A DNA stretch of 64,000 nucleotides from Bauldia sp965232525 (GTDB lineage Bacteria > Pseudomonadota > Alphaproteobacteria > Rhizobiales > Kaistiaceae): the NCBI RefSeq assembly GCF_965232525.1, contig NZ_OZ246980.1:3100001-3164000 (forward strand), read 5' to 3'. The position numbers were made by a program, and so were the translations under genes. Positions 42,987 through 52,740 of this stretch are shown one piece after another. The notes beneath the pieces were generated by a model. The model was given only the letters and a program-made list of their open reading frames with translations. It was not told where the DNA came from and did not search any database. Numbering within the stretch: position 1 is the first letter of the stretch; each line of letters starts with the position of its first letter.

Positions 42987-45245
42987 CTAGGTCTGTGTGG
43001 CCGCCAGGCGCGCGTCAGCGTCGCTCGGCTTCACTGACGCCAGAGGCAGGTGAATCCTCACCAGCGCCCCGCGCCCGCCATTCCGTGTTTCGGGTGAATC
43101 CAGCAATTCGATCCGCCCTCCGTGTTCTTCGATGATCTTTTTGACGATGGCGAGGCCGAGCCCCGTCCCTTTTTCGCGGGTCGTCATGTAGGGCTCGAGC
43201 AGCCGGTCCCGCTTCTCCTTGGGAAGGCCGATTCCCGTATCCGTGACGTCGACAACGATCGAATCGCCCTCCAGGCGAGCCATGACAGAAATCCGATTGT
43301 CTTTCTTTGCGTCGGCCGGCAGCGCAGCAATCGCCTCGGTGCCGTTCTTGACCACATTCGTGAACGCCTGCGACATCAAGCGAGCGTCAAAATCACCGGT
43401 GAGGGGCTCGTCGGGAAGATCGACCGTGAAGGTGATTTCCGGATGGGCCACCTCGATCAGGAAGACTGCTTCGCGGATCGACTCCGACAAATTGCCACGC
43501 TGGATCGTTGGCTTGGGCATGCGCGCGAATGACGAGAATTCATCGACCATGCGGCCGATGTCGCCGACCTGGCGGACAATCGTCTCGGTACACTGATCGA
43601 AGATCTCGCGATCGTCAGTGATCGTTTTCCCGAACCGGCGCCGCAACCGTTCCGCTGAAAGCTGGATCGGCGTCAGCGGGTTCTTGATCTCATGGGCAAT
43701 CCGCCTTGCGACATCCGCCCAGGCGGAACTCCGCTGGGCGGCGACCAGATCGGTGATGTCGTCGAGTGTGATCACATAGCCATGAGACCGGTCTCCGGGA
43801 TCTTCGGTGGTGACCCGCACGTTGATCGTCCGCTCCCGTCCGCCGCGCGTGACGGAGATCTGGTCGCGATGCTCCGGTCGTTCGCTCTGCATGGCTGTCT
43901 CGACAACAGGTCCGAGTTCGGCGACGACCTCAGTGACCGGGCGTCTCTCGACGGCCTCCTTACCGAGCCCGAGCAGGCGGCGCGTGGCACGATTGGCGAT
44001 CGTGACATTTCCCTCGCCGTCGACGCCGATCACGCCGGCGGTGACGCCGGACAGAACGGCCTCGGTGAATCTGCGACGGCTGTCGATCTGCTCGTTGGCC
44101 GCGAGCAGTTCCTCCCGCTGGGTGCGGAGTTGGGTCGTCATCGTGTTGAAGGTCTCGCTTAGCGCACCAAGATCGCCTTCGGACTTTTTCGACGGCACTC
44201 TGATCGCGAGATTGCCGGTCGACACCTGTTTGGCGGCGTCGATGAGGCGCCGGATCGGCGCGACCAGCCGGTTCGCAAAGCTGATGCCGACCCAGATGGC
44301 CGCCAACAGCACCACCAGGGCAACGCCGAGATAGAGGATCCCGAACGCCAGTTGGATGGCAGGTCGAGTGAGTTCGAGTGCGCGATACCGCTGGACGCTT
44401 TCCGCGGCGAGCGCGACCTGACGCAGCACGGCCGAAGGGATGGGGCGAAGCGCGTAGAGGAACACGTCATCATAGCCGCGGAGGATGACCACGCCGCCCA
44501 CCATGTTAATGCTGCCGGGGGTTATCAGCGCCGGCTGGCTCTGCTCGGCGGCTGCCTGCGCGATCGCCGAAGGCGGCGGCGGCGGGAAATCCGACTGGGA
44601 GCCGAGCCGGGCTTCGGCGACGATCTCGCCGGCTGAGTCGACAAGAAACGCGCCGGCCAATCCCCGTTGCTCCGCGTTCACCGCGAAGAACGTCTGAAAC
44701 CGATCGGGATCGTCGATCAGCAGCGGACGCGCCTGTTCCAGCTCCGCCTGCAGCGCGATGATATCGCGGTCGATCAGGTCGACCTGCTGATCGATGAACG
44801 CGCGCGCGATCGCGTCGGTGTTGTTGACGATGTCGCGCGTCGTCGTCGAGAACCAGTTGTCGAGGCCACGATCCAGTGTGACGCTGGCAACGATGGCGAC
44901 CAGGATCGCGGGCGTGGCCGCGACGATGGAAAAGAGCGCGACGACCCGAATGTGAAGCCGGGCCGCGGCGCGTCGCCGTCTCCGCGCTCCCACCAGCATG
45001 GCGATTTCCCAGCCGATGATGAGCAGCAGAAACAGCATCAGGCCGCCATTGGCGGCAAGAACGATCGTCACGACCGACTCGGTTGGTTCGATCGGGGTGA
45101 GGCCCATCAGGACAAGGAACGTCACCCCCGCTGCGACAAGGGCGGAAACGACGCCGACATAGCCAACCGTTCTGACGATCCGGGTGATTTCAAACGTCCG
45201 GCGGCTCAGTGGCGCACTGAGCAGCGAGGGAGTCTCAACCGACAT
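42987..45245 (-). CDS. ntrY: sensor histidine kinase NtrY
   Basis: A 752-residue membrane-bound kinase. Helices cluster at residues 20-105, with a periplasmic sensor region of about 180 residues before another helix near 300. A HAMP domain (LVAPIRRLIDAAKQV), a PAS domain (VTAGVIGVDGEGNVTIANRA) and the kinase core follow, with the phospho-histidine in AHEIKNPLTPIQLSAERLRR near residue 515 and the ATP-binding GTGLGLAIVKKIIEEHGG near 700. I use the ATG at 45245 (MSVETPSLL); a TTG at 45302 would add 19 residues. It lies directly upstream of ntrX. Confidence 0.94.
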   Translation of the reverse strand: MSVETPSLLSAPLSRRTFEITRIVRTVGYVGVVSALVAAGVTFLVLMGLTPIEPTESVVTIVLAANGGLMLFLLLIIGWEIAMLVGARRRRRAAARLHIRVVALFSIVAATPAILVAIVASVTLDRGLDNWFSTTTRDIVNNTDAIARAFIDQQVDLIDRDIIALQAELEQARPLLIDDPDRFQTFFAVNAEQRGLAGAFLVDSAGEIVAEARLGSQSDFPPPPPSAIAQAAAEQSQPALITPGSINMVGGVVILRGYDDVFLYALRPIPSAVLRQVALAAESVQRYRALELTRPAIQLAFGILYLGVALVVLLAAIWVGISFANRLVAPIRRLIDAAKQVSTGNLAIRVPSKKSEGDLGALSETFNTMTTQLRTQREELLAANEQIDSRRRFTEAVLSGVTAGVIGVDGEGNVTIANRATRRLLGLGKEAVERRPVTEVVAELGPVVETAMQSERPEHRDQISVTRGGRERTINVRVTTEDPGDRSHGYVITLDDITDLVAAQRSSAWADVARRIAHEIKNPLTPIQLSAERLRRRFGKTITDDREIFDQCTETIVRQVGDIGRMVDEFSSFARMPKPTIQRGNLSESIREAVFLIEVAHPEITFTVDLPDEPLTGDFDARLMSQAFTNVVKNGTEAIAALPADAKKDNRISVMARLEGDSIVVDVTDTGIGLPKEKRDRLLEPYMTTREKGTGLGLAIVKKIIEEHGGRIELLDSPETRNGGRGALVRIHLPLASVKPSDADARLAATQT

Positions 45246-45389
45246 GGCGACCCTGATACCGGTGATGCTCGCGGCGGCCGTCCTTGGCCGGCGCCCGAGC
45301 AACTACGCCAGCCTGAGGCGGGAATGCAACAACAATGTGATCAAAAAACAACAGGCTCCAGTCGGCTATCCGTGCCTTGAGCGGCTCGG

Positions 45390-46832
45390 CTACCGACCGC
45401 CGCGAATGACCTGGATGTCAAGATCGCGGATTTTCTTGCGGAGCGTGTTGCGATTAACGCCAAGCAGTTCTGCCGCCTTGATCTGATTGCCGCGGGTTGA
45501 GGCCAGCGCAGCGCTGATCAAGGGATTCTCGACCTCCCTCAGAATCCGATGATAGAGGCCCGGCGGCGGCAGGCCGTCGCCGAAGCTGTTGAAGTACGTG
45601 GCCAGGTGGCGCTCAATCGACACCGACAACGCCTCGTCCTCGTCCGAGTGGCTGTCGACAGCAGCGGTCACCGGCTGGTCGAGTTCAGCCTCGATGATGT
45701 TGTCGGTGATCGTCTCCTGCGGGTAGAGCGCCGCCAACCGGCGGACCAGGTTCTCGAGTTCGCGGACATTGCCCGGCCATCGGTACCGCTTCAGCCGCTC
45801 CATGGCGGCGACCTCGATCTGCTTTGACGCCAGGCCCTCCTTCTCGACCAGCGCAAAGAAATGCCGGACCAGATCGGGCACGTCTTCGCTTCGCTCCCGA
45901 AGCGGCGGCAAGCGAATCGGAACCACGTTCAGGCGGAAGAAAAGGTCCTCACGGAACAGTCCCTGGTTGATCAGGATCCGAAGGTCTTTGTTGGTCGCGG
46001 CGACGATGCGCACATCGGTCTTGATCGGTGTCCGGCCGCCGACCGTCGTGTACTCACCCTGTTGCAGAACCCGCAGCAGCCGGGTCTGCGCTTCCATCGG
46101 CATGTCACCGATCTCATCGAGGAAAAGTGTTCCGCTTTCCGCCTGCTCGAACCGACCGGCGCTGCGCGCCTGTGCGCCCGTGAACGCCCCCTTCTCGTGA
46201 CCGAAGAGTTCCGCTTCGATGAGGTCCCGCGGAATGGCCGCCATGTTGACGGCGACGAAGGGGCCGGTGCGCCGCTTGCCATAGTCGTGAAGGGCGCGCG
46301 CAACGAGCTCCTTGCCGGTTCCGGACTCACCAGCAATCATGACCGTCAGATCGGTCTGCATCAGCCGGGCGAGCACGCGATAGATGTCCTGCATCGCAGG
46401 CGAGCGCCCGATCAGCGGGATGTTGTCGACCGGTTCGGCGGCCTTGGCGTCAAACCGGCGTGTCTTGGGCTCGGCCAGAGCCCGCCCGACGATCGTCGTG
46501 AGTTCCTTCAGGTCGAACGGTTTCGGCAGGTACTCGTAGGCGCCCCGCTCGGAAGCGCGAATAGCGGTCATGAACGTATTCTGCGCACTCATGACGACCA
46601 CCGGCAGGTCCGGCCGCATCCGCTTGATCCGCGGGAGCAGATCGAAGGCGTTCTCGTCGGGCATCACGACGTCGGTGATGACCAGGTCGCCCTCCCCGCC
46701 GCTGACCCAGCGCCACAGCGTCGCGGCATTGGAGGTAAGCCGAACGGAATAACCGGCCCGCGACAGCGCCTGATTGAGGACGGTCCGGATGGCGGCATCA
46801 TCGTCGGCGACGAGGATATTTCCGAGCGGCAT
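45390..46832 (-). CDS. ntrC: nitrogen regulation response regulator NtrC
   Basis: A 480-residue sigma-54-dependent activator. The receiver domain holds ILVADDDAAIRTVL and a phospho-acceptor Asp in DLVITDVVMPDEN near residue 54. The AAA+ domain has Walker A GESGTGKE near 168, an intact GAFTGA near 216 that contacts sigma-54, and Walker B GTLFLDEIGDMP. The C-terminal Fis domain (KAAELLGVNRNTLRKKIRDL) binds DNA. Unlike NtrX downstream, it is fully equipped for sigma-54 activation. It starts four bases after the ntrB stop. Confidence 0.97.
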   Translation of the reverse strand: MPLGNILVADDDAAIRTVLNQALSRAGYSVRLTSNAATLWRWVSGGEGDLVITDVVMPDENAFDLLPRIKRMRPDLPVVVMSAQNTFMTAIRASERGAYEYLPKPFDLKELTTIVGRALAEPKTRRFDAKAAEPVDNIPLIGRSPAMQDIYRVLARLMQTDLTVMIAGESGTGKELVARALHDYGKRRTGPFVAVNMAAIPRDLIEAELFGHEKGAFTGAQARSAGRFEQAESGTLFLDEIGDMPMEAQTRLLRVLQQGEYTTVGGRTPIKTDVRIVAATNKDLRILINQGLFREDLFFRLNVVPIRLPPLRERSEDVPDLVRHFFALVEKEGLASKQIEVAAMERLKRYRWPGNVRELENLVRRLAALYPQETITDNIIEAELDQPVTAAVDSHSDEDEALSVSIERHLATYFNSFGDGLPPPGLYHRILREVENPLISAALASTRGNQIKAAELLGVNRNTLRKKIRDLDIQVIRGGR

Positions 46833-46836
46833 CGTG

Positions 46837-47970
46837 TCACGGTTCCTTGGCTGGCGCGGCGTCCGCCCGATAGGCCGGCATCAGAACGCGAAAGATGGTC
46901 TTACGGGGCTGGGATTCGCACTCGATCACCCCGCCGTGGTCACCGACGATCTTGGCGACCAGCGCAAGGCCGAGCCCGGTGCCGTTGGCCTTGGAGGTGA
47001 CGAATGGATCGAACAGATGGGGAACCATGTCGGCGGGCACGCCCGGGCCGTTGTCCCGGACGCAGAACTCCATCGGCAACGATACCTTGTCGGCGTTCCC
47101 GGCGACCGACAGGTGAACGCCGGGCCGAAAGGCGGTCGACAACACGATCTCACCGTCCGGCGCGTCGCCGACCGCCTCGGCGGCGTTCTTGACCAGGTTC
47201 AGGAACACCTGAACCAGTTGGTCGTGATTGGCGTAAACAGGCGGCAGCGACGGATCGTAGTCGTCGACGATCTGCAGGTCGCGCCCGAAGCCTGACTTGG
47301 CGACGTTTCGCACCCGATCGAGAACCACGTGGATGTTGACCGGTTCGCGTTCGATCGGTCGCTCGTCGGAGAAGACCTCCATGCGATCGACCAGCTTGAC
47401 GATGCGGTCGGCTTCGTCGCGGATCAACTGCGTCAGCGCGCGATCCTCGTCATTAACGGATGGCTCGAGTAACTGCGCCGCGCCGCGGATTCCAGAGAGC
47501 GGGTTCTTGATCTCATGGGCCAGCATCGCCGCGAGTCCAGTCACCGATCGCGCAGCGCCGCGATGGGTAAGCTGGCGGTCGATCTTATCCGTCATCGTGC
47601 GTTCTTGAAGAAGAACGGCGACGCCGTCATCCACGTCGCCAACCGGTGAGGCATAGATATCGACCATTCGTTCCCCGCCATTTCGCGGGGTTCCGACGTC
47701 GACCCGATACTCACTGACAGCGGCACCACGCCGCCGGACCTGCTCGAGGAGCGACAGCAGCGGGCTGCCAAACGGCACGAAAAAGCTGATCAGGTGACGT
47801 TTCAACACATTGGTCGAGGCCTGGAAGAAAGCTTCTGCCGCCGAGTTGGCGTCAACGATGCGTCCTCCGTGGGCGATGAGAATCACCGGGTGGGGCAACG
47901 CGTTCAAAACGGCCCATGCGGTGCGATCCGTCGGTGACGGGCGCGGAGCGGAAGCGGAAACCGTGGTCAT
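46837..47970 (-). CDS. ntrB: nitrogen regulation sensor kinase/phosphatase NtrB
   Basis: A 377-residue cytoplasmic kinase controlling NtrC in response to PII. A PAS domain (VLNALPHPVILIAHGGRIVDANSAAE) is followed by the phospho-histidine region LAHEIKNPLSGIRGAAQLL near residue 160 and the ATP-binding motifs NAAEAVGD and GTGLGLALVAKIVGDHGG. I start it at the ATG at 47970 (MTTVSASAPRP), which overlaps the dusB stop in an ATGA; the longer frame from 48102 reads inside dusB. Confidence 0.95.
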   Translation of the reverse strand: MTTVSASAPRPSPTDRTAWAVLNALPHPVILIAHGGRIVDANSAAEAFFQASTNVLKRHLISFFVPFGSPLLSLLEQVRRRGAAVSEYRVDVGTPRNGGERMVDIYASPVGDVDDGVAVLLQERTMTDKIDRQLTHRGAARSVTGLAAMLAHEIKNPLSGIRGAAQLLEPSVNDEDRALTQLIRDEADRIVKLVDRMEVFSDERPIEREPVNIHVVLDRVRNVAKSGFGRDLQIVDDYDPSLPPVYANHDQLVQVFLNLVKNAAEAVGDAPDGEIVLSTAFRPGVHLSVAGNADKVSLPMEFCVRDNGPGVPADMVPHLFDPFVTSKANGTGLGLALVAKIVGDHGGVIECESQPRKTIFRVLMPAYRADAAPAKEP

Positions 47971-48995
47971 GCCGCGTGGCGATACGCTGTCGGACCGAAA
48001 CACGAGCGAATAAGACGCTCGACCGCGACGGGATTCGCTTCGGTCAACAGGGCTTCGCGGAGCCCCTCGGGCGGATGAACCGGATTGCGGTCGAGATACC
48101 ACGCCAGATGTTTGCGGGCCGCCCGAACACCGATGGGAACGCCGTAGTGGTCGAGGACGGCCTTGTGATGCGCCAGCACGAGGGCCGCCAGATCGCCGCC
48201 CTCAGGCGCCATCGGAGCGTGGCCGCTCTGAGCGAACTGCACGGCGAAGCCCGGCAGCCAGGGCCGACCGCCGGCACCACGTCCGACCATCAGACCATCC
48301 GCACCCGATTGTGTCAGCGCGGGTTCGAGGTCGTCGTACGTTTCGATATCGCCATTGGCGATGACCGGGATGGTCACCGCATCCTTCACCGACCGGATTG
48401 CAGCCCAGTCGGCCCGGCCCTTGTAAAACTGGCAACGGGTTCGACCGTGCACCGTAACCACTTGGACACCAGCGTCCTCGGCACGTCTTGCGAGTTCCGG
48501 CGCCTTGAGGGATTGATGGTCCCAACCCAGCCGCATCTTTAAGGTAACGGGCCGTGATGTTGCGGCGACTGTCGCATCAATCAGTCGAAGAGCATGATCC
48601 AGGTCGCGCATCAGTGCGGAACCGGAATAGCCGCCCGTCACCTTCTTGGCGGGGCAGCCCATATTGATGTCGATGATGTCGGCCCCGGCATCTTCCGCTG
48701 CCTTCGCGCCATCGGCCATGCCCTCAGGGTCGCGGCCTGCGAGTTGGACGACGTGGAGGCCGGTGTCGGCCCGCTCGGCCTTCAGCAGCGCTTCGGCATT
48801 GCCATTGGCCAGCTTTTCGCCCACCGTCATCTCGGAAAACACCAGACCGGCACCGAAACGGAGCGCAAGTTCGCGGAAGGGGCGATCACTTATCCCGGAC
48901 ATCGGGGCGAGGAAGACCCGGTTCGGGACGGTCACGTCGCCGATCGCAAGGGATTTCGCCAGCAAAGATAGGGCGTTGGTCGTGTGCATACTCAT
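47967..48995 (-). CDS. dusB: tRNA-dihydrouridine synthase DusB
   Basis: A 342-residue flavoenzyme reducing uridine to dihydrouridine in tRNA D-loops. The FMN barrel starts with RVFLAPMSGISDRPFRELA near residue 26. Then come INMGCPAKKVTGGYSGSALM near 110, with the catalytic cysteine, and TVHGRTRCQFYKGRADW and NGDIETYDD in the second half of the barrel. The GCPAKKV motif fits DusB. As in many proteobacteria it heads the ntr operon, immediately before ntrB. The 117-base spacer to the divergent ispDF carries its promoter. Confidence 0.95.
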   Translation of the reverse strand: MSMHTTNALSLLAKSLAIGDVTVPNRVFLAPMSGISDRPFRELALRFGAGLVFSEMTVGEKLANGNAEALLKAERADTGLHVVQLAGRDPEGMADGAKAAEDAGADIIDINMGCPAKKVTGGYSGSALMRDLDHALRLIDATVAATSRPVTLKMRLGWDHQSLKAPELARRAEDAGVQVVTVHGRTRCQFYKGRADWAAIRSVKDAVTIPVIANGDIETYDDLEPALTQSGADGLMVGRGAGGRPWLPGFAVQFAQSGHAPMAPEGGDLAALVLAHHKAVLDHYGVPIGVRAARKHLAWYLDRNPVHPPEGLREALLTEANPVAVERLIRSCFGPTAYRHAA

Positions 48996-49112
48996 TAGGC
49001 ATTACTGTCGTTGCATATATCTTAGTCAGAATGGGGCGGGTGACAAGACCGCCGACAGTGATATTGTGCCGGACCGTTCCCACTCCTCCTGCATCAAAGC
49101 CGACTTTCGTCG

Positions 49113-50306
49113 ATGAGCCAGACAACCGTCCTAATCGTCGCGGCAGGGCGTGGGGCACGCGCCGGCGACGTCGAAATCCCCAAACAATACAAACAGATCG
49201 GCGGCATTCCTGTCCTCAGACATTCGCTGGACACATACCTCTCGCATCCTAGGAATTTCAACGTTCTCGTGGTGATTGCCGAGTGCGACTCGGCGCTCTA
49301 CGAGGAGACGGCGCGTGACGATCCCCGGCTGCGACGCCCTGTCGACGGTGGTCCGACACGTCAGGCGTCGGTCTACGCCGGCCTGCGTCGGCTTGCCGAC
49401 GCTCCGCCCGACACCGTTCTCATTCACGACGCCGCGCGACCGTTCGTCACCCCCGACCTGATCGAGCGGGTCGCCTCCGGTCTTGATCGCGATGAGGCCG
49501 TGCTGCCGGCGATGCCGATCGCCTCGACCCTGAAATCGGTGGAGGAGGACGGGTTGGTGACCGGGACGATCCCGCGTGACGGGCTCTATGCCGCGCAGAC
49601 GCCCCAGGGCTTCCATTACCCCGCCATTTTGAGCGCGCATACACAAGCGGCCAAGGCCGGGCTTGCGTTCACCGACGACGCGGCGGTCGCCGAGTGGGCC
49701 GGCATCCCGGTGCGGATCGTTCCTGGCGACGCCGGCAACACGAAGCTGACGACCGCCGAGGACATGGCTGTCGCGGATCGCCGCCTCACCGCCGAGAACG
49801 CGGCGATGCTCACCGACATCCGGGTCGGCTTTGGGTACGATGTGCATGCCTTCGGCGGCGGTGAAAGCGTGATGATCGGCGGGATCGAGATCCCCAGCGA
49901 TCGCGGCGTGATCAGTCACTCCGACGGAGATGTCGCTCTCCATGCCCTGACCGACGCGCTGCTTGGAACGATCGGCGACGGAGACATCGGCGACCACTTC
50001 CCGCCCTCCGATCCGATTTGGAAGGACGCGCCGTCGGAGATGTTCCTGCGGTTTGCCGCCGGTCGGATCAAAAGCCGCGGCGGTATCGTCGCCAATCTCG
50101 ATGTGACCATCATGACCGAGGCGCCGCGCATCGCGACGTATCGGGACGCGATGCGCAAACGGATCGCCGAGATTTGCGCCATTGCCATCGATCGCGTCTC
50201 GGTCAAGGCGACGACCAGCGAGCAGTTGGGGTTCGTCGGCCGTCGTGAGGGACTGGCCGCCTCGGCGACGGCTACGGTCCGTCTGCCGCTCGAGAATGGA
50301 TCGTGA
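49113..50306 (+). CDS. ispDF: bifunctional IspD/IspF isoprenoid enzyme
   Basis: A 397-residue fusion of two steps of the MEP isoprenoid pathway. Residues 1-230 form IspD (CTP:MEP cytidylyltransferase), with AAGRGARAG near residue 10, TRQASVYAGL and VLIHDAARPFVT near 105. Residues about 235-397 form IspF (MECDP synthase), with GYDVHAF, the zinc and cyclisation segment SHSDGDVALHALTDALLG, and TTSEQLGFVGR near the end. Such fusions are characteristic of alphaproteobacteria. cinA follows with a GTGA overlap. Confidence 0.97.
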   Translation: MSQTTVLIVAAGRGARAGDVEIPKQYKQIGGIPVLRHSLDTYLSHPRNFNVLVVIAECDSALYEETARDDPRLRRPVDGGPTRQASVYAGLRRLADAPPDTVLIHDAARPFVTPDLIERVASGLDRDEAVLPAMPIASTLKSVEEDGLVTGTIPRDGLYAAQTPQGFHYPAILSAHTQAAKAGLAFTDDAAVAEWAGIPVRIVPGDAGNTKLTTAEDMAVADRRLTAENAAMLTDIRVGFGYDVHAFGGGESVMIGGIEIPSDRGVISHSDGDVALHALTDALLGTIGDGDIGDHFPPSDPIWKDAPSEMFLRFAAGRIKSRGGIVANLDVTIMTEAPRIATYRDAMRKRIAEICAIAIDRVSVKATTSEQLGFVGRREGLAASATATVRLPLENGS

Positions 50307-50818
50307 CCGATCTCTCTCCTCTCCTGCCGACCGCCGCCGACCTGATCAACCGCTGTAAGGCGACTGGTCTCACCATCGCCACAGCGGAATCATGCACCGG
50401 TGGGCTGATCGCGGCGACCCTGACCGAGATCCCGGGCTCATCCGCCGTGGTCGATCGTGGTTTCGTGACCTATTCGAACGAAGCCAAAACCGCGATGCTC
50501 GGCGTGACCGAGGAGACGCTGGCCGCACACGGCGCGGTCAGCGCGCCGACCGCGTTGGAGATGGTCGGAGGCGCCCTCGCCCGCTCCCCCGCCGATCTCG
50601 CCGTCGCGGTCACCGGGATCGCTGGGCCGACCGGAGGAAGCGCTGACAAACCTGTCGGGCTTGTGCATTTCGGCCTGCAGCGGCGCGGCGCGGCGCCGTC
50701 CCACGAATCCCAAGTCTTCGCCGGACTGGATCGGTCGGGCGTCCGCCTGGCGACAGTTGAGAAGGCCTTGGAGATGTTGCTCGCGTTGACCGGCGAACCT
50801 CAGGCCGGCGCACCGTAA
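50303..50818 (+). CDS. CinA family protein (nicotinamide-nucleotide amidohydrolase, PncC-type)
   Basis: A 171-residue protein consisting of the C-terminal CinA domain only. TAESCTGGLIAATLTEIPGSS near residues 28-47, GFVTYSNEAKTAMLGV near 52 and AVTGIAGPTGGSADKPVGLV near 105 are the conserved blocks of NMN deamidases. It would convert nicotinamide mononucleotide to nicotinate mononucleotide in NAD recycling. The start is GTG overlapping the ispDF stop. The 3' end overlaps the convergent coq10-like gene by 19 bases. Confidence 0.93.
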   Translation: MTDLSPLLPTAADLINRCKATGLTIATAESCTGGLIAATLTEIPGSSAVVDRGFVTYSNEAKTAMLGVTEETLAAHGAVSAPTALEMVGGALARSPADLAVAVTGIAGPTGGSADKPVGLVHFGLQRRGAAPSHESQVFAGLDRSGVRLATVEKALEMLLALTGEPQAGAP

Positions 50819-51255
50819 ACGTCGTCGGCGCGAGACTCGAATGCCTGGGTGAACTTCCGGAACGCCCGGTCGAACACGGTGCCCATCAGCAGGCGAAGCG
50901 GCGTCGACCGAAACTCGTAGTCGATGTTGAAGTGAACGACACAGTCGCCGCGGCCATGCGGTTCGAACCGCCACACGTTTTCGAGCCGGCTGAACGGACC
51001 ATCGAGATACTCGGCGCGGATGAGCAGAGCCTTACGGTCCAGCACGACCTTGGTCGTGAACGACTCGCGAATGAGCTTGTAGGCGATGGTCATGGTCGCG
51101 ACGAGAATCTCGCGATCCCCGTCTTCCCGGCGCGATCGAACGACCAGGCTCTCGCAAAGCGGTACGAACCGGGGATAGGCTTCGATGTCGGCAACCAGAT
51201 CGAACATGTCGGTCGCGCTGTGACCGACCCGGCGCATCGTCGTGAAGTGCGGCAT
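50800..51255 (-). CDS. Coq10/RatA-like START-domain protein
   Basis: A 151-residue polyketide-cyclase/START-fold protein. The opening MRRVGHSATDMFDLVADIEAYPRFVPLCE is typical, as are FTTKVVLDR and the C-terminal helix FDRAFRKFTQAFESRA. The family includes Coq10, which helps quinone delivery, and E. coli RatA; the former fits alphaproteobacterial context better. I use the ATG at 51255 (MPHFTTMRR), ten bases after the lipA stop, so lipA and this gene are co-transcribed. Confidence 0.9.
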   Translation of the reverse strand: MPHFTTMRRVGHSATDMFDLVADIEAYPRFVPLCESLVVRSRREDGDREILVATMTIAYKLIRESFTTKVVLDRKALLIRAEYLDGPFSRLENVWRFEPHGRGDCVVHFNIDYEFRSTPLRLLMGTVFDRAFRKFTQAFESRADDVYGAPA

Positions 51256-51265
51256 TCCGGTCGCT

Positions 51266-52228
51266 TCAGTGCCCCTGCTTGGCGATCCGGGCCGCCCTGA
51301 GCTTGGCGAAATCGTCACCGGCGTGATGAGACGAGCGGGTCAGCGGCGATGCCGACACCATCAGGAAGCCCTTTGCGTAGGCGATCGTCTCATAGGCGCG
51401 GAACGCCTCCGGCGTCACGAACTCTTCCACCGGATGATGCTTGCGGGTCGGTTGCAGGTACTGGCCGATGGTCAGGAAATCGACATCCGCCGACCGCAGA
51501 TCGTCCATCAGCTGCAGTACCTCGTTCCGCTCCTCACCGAGCCCGACCATGATGCCCGACTTGGTGAACATCGCCGGGTCACGCTCCTTGACCTGCTGGA
51601 GCAGGCGCAGGGAGGCGAAATAGCGCGCGCCGGGTCGAACCGTCAGGTACTTCGACGGTACCGTTTCGAGATTATGGTTGAAGACGTCGGGCCGTGCTTC
51701 GACGACGGTCTCGATCGCGCCGGGCTTCCGCAAGAAGTCTGGCGTGAGCACCTCGATGGTTGCCGAGCTCGCAGCGCGGATAGCGGCGATGGTCTGGGCG
51801 AAGTGCTCGGCGCCGCCATCGTCGAGATCATCGCGATCGACGGACGTGACCACCACATGCTTCAGACCCAGTTGGGCGGTTGCCTCGGCGACCTTTCGGG
51901 GCTCATCCGGATCGAGCGGCCCCGGCTGGCCGGTTCGCACGTTGCAAAACGCACAGGCCCGGGTGCAGGTGTCGCCCATGATCATAAATGTGGCGTGCTT
52001 CTGCGACCAGCACTCGCCAATGTTCGGGCATCCGGCCTCCTCGCAGACCGTCACCAGGCCGTGCTCGCGAACGATCTCCGTCGTTTCGCGATAGAGCGGC
52101 GACGTCGGCGCCTTCACGCGGATCCAGTCCGGCTTTCGGACAACGGCCGTGTCCGGCCGATGCGCCTTCTCCGGATGGCGCGGCGGACGGCTAATCGGCG
52201 TCTCTATCGTGTCAAGCACCACGACCAT
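51266..52228 (-). CDS. lipA: lipoyl synthase
   Basis: A 320-residue radical-SAM enzyme inserting sulphur into octanoyl groups on lipoyl domains. Auxiliary cluster cysteines are in CEEAGCPNIGEC near residue 58, and the radical-SAM CxxxCxxC is in CTRACAFCNVRTG near 87. The serine needed in the family is within the final RSSHHAGD segment. Its products are required by the lipoyl domains of PdhB and PdhC elsewhere in the window. The following gene in the same direction is coq10-like. Confidence 0.97.
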   Translation of the reverse strand: MVVVLDTIETPISRPPRHPEKAHRPDTAVVRKPDWIRVKAPTSPLYRETTEIVREHGLVTVCEEAGCPNIGECWSQKHATFMIMGDTCTRACAFCNVRTGQPGPLDPDEPRKVAEATAQLGLKHVVVTSVDRDDLDDGGAEHFAQTIAAIRAASSATIEVLTPDFLRKPGAIETVVEARPDVFNHNLETVPSKYLTVRPGARYFASLRLLQQVKERDPAMFTKSGIMVGLGEERNEVLQLMDDLRSADVDFLTIGQYLQPTRKHHPVEEFVTPEAFRAYETIAYAKGFLMVSASPLTRSSHHAGDDFAKLRAARIAKQGH

Positions 52229-52374
52229 CGGTCAGCCTTTGAGCGAGCGAGCACACAAACCACGACGATATATAGTCTTTCGACGGCGAAACGACCATTG
52301 CAACCGACGCAGGGCAGAGTCCTGCACCGTGCCGTCGACGCGGGCCGAGAGAGAAGCGGGGCTGGAGTGGCCCG

Positions 52375-52632
52375 TCAGGTGATGATCTGGGCGATGATCA
52401 GCACGATGATCGCGCCGACGATCGAGACGATCACCTGTTCGAAGAACGGATTGCCGAGGTTCAGCTTGATGTCGAACCGTTGCGCCAGGAAGCCGCCAAC
52501 GACGGAACCGATCAGACCCGCGATCAACCATCCTATGATGCTGCCGGCTCCGCCGACAATCAGGCTGGCCACAAGACCGGCGATCAGGCCGATGATGATC
52601 CAGGCAATGATTCCCTTGGTTTGGTCGTTCAT
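52375..52632 (-). CDS. GlsB/YeaQ/YmgE family stress-response membrane protein
   Basis: An 85-residue inner-membrane protein made almost wholly of glycine-rich hydrophobic segments (IIAWIIIGLIAGLVASLIVGG, then IIGWLIAGLIGSVVGGFLA and a final VIVSIVGAIIVLIIAQII). This is the transglycosylase-associated/GlsB family, of poorly known function. The ATG at 52632 has GGGGAG upstream; an earlier in-frame start at 52665 reads through that site. The 146-base spacer toward lipA holds no gene. Confidence 0.9.
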   Translation of the reverse strand: MNDQTKGIIAWIIIGLIAGLVASLIVGGAGSIIGWLIAGLIGSVVGGFLAQRFDIKLNLGNPFFEQVIVSIVGAIIVLIIAQIIT

Positions 52633-52740
52633 ACGGGCTCTCCCCTGCTTACCCGCGGCCTTCAAGAAAGACTCAGCGCCGCCGCCCGCGCGAAGTCTAG
52701 CGCGAGCGGGGTGATTTGCCCAAATGAACTCGGCAGCCGG

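Noticed and set aside
52684..52735. GC-rich hairpin between the SCO and GlsB-like genes as a terminator
   Set aside because: Stem pairing needs bulges, and no proper T-run follows on the minus strand; too weak to list.
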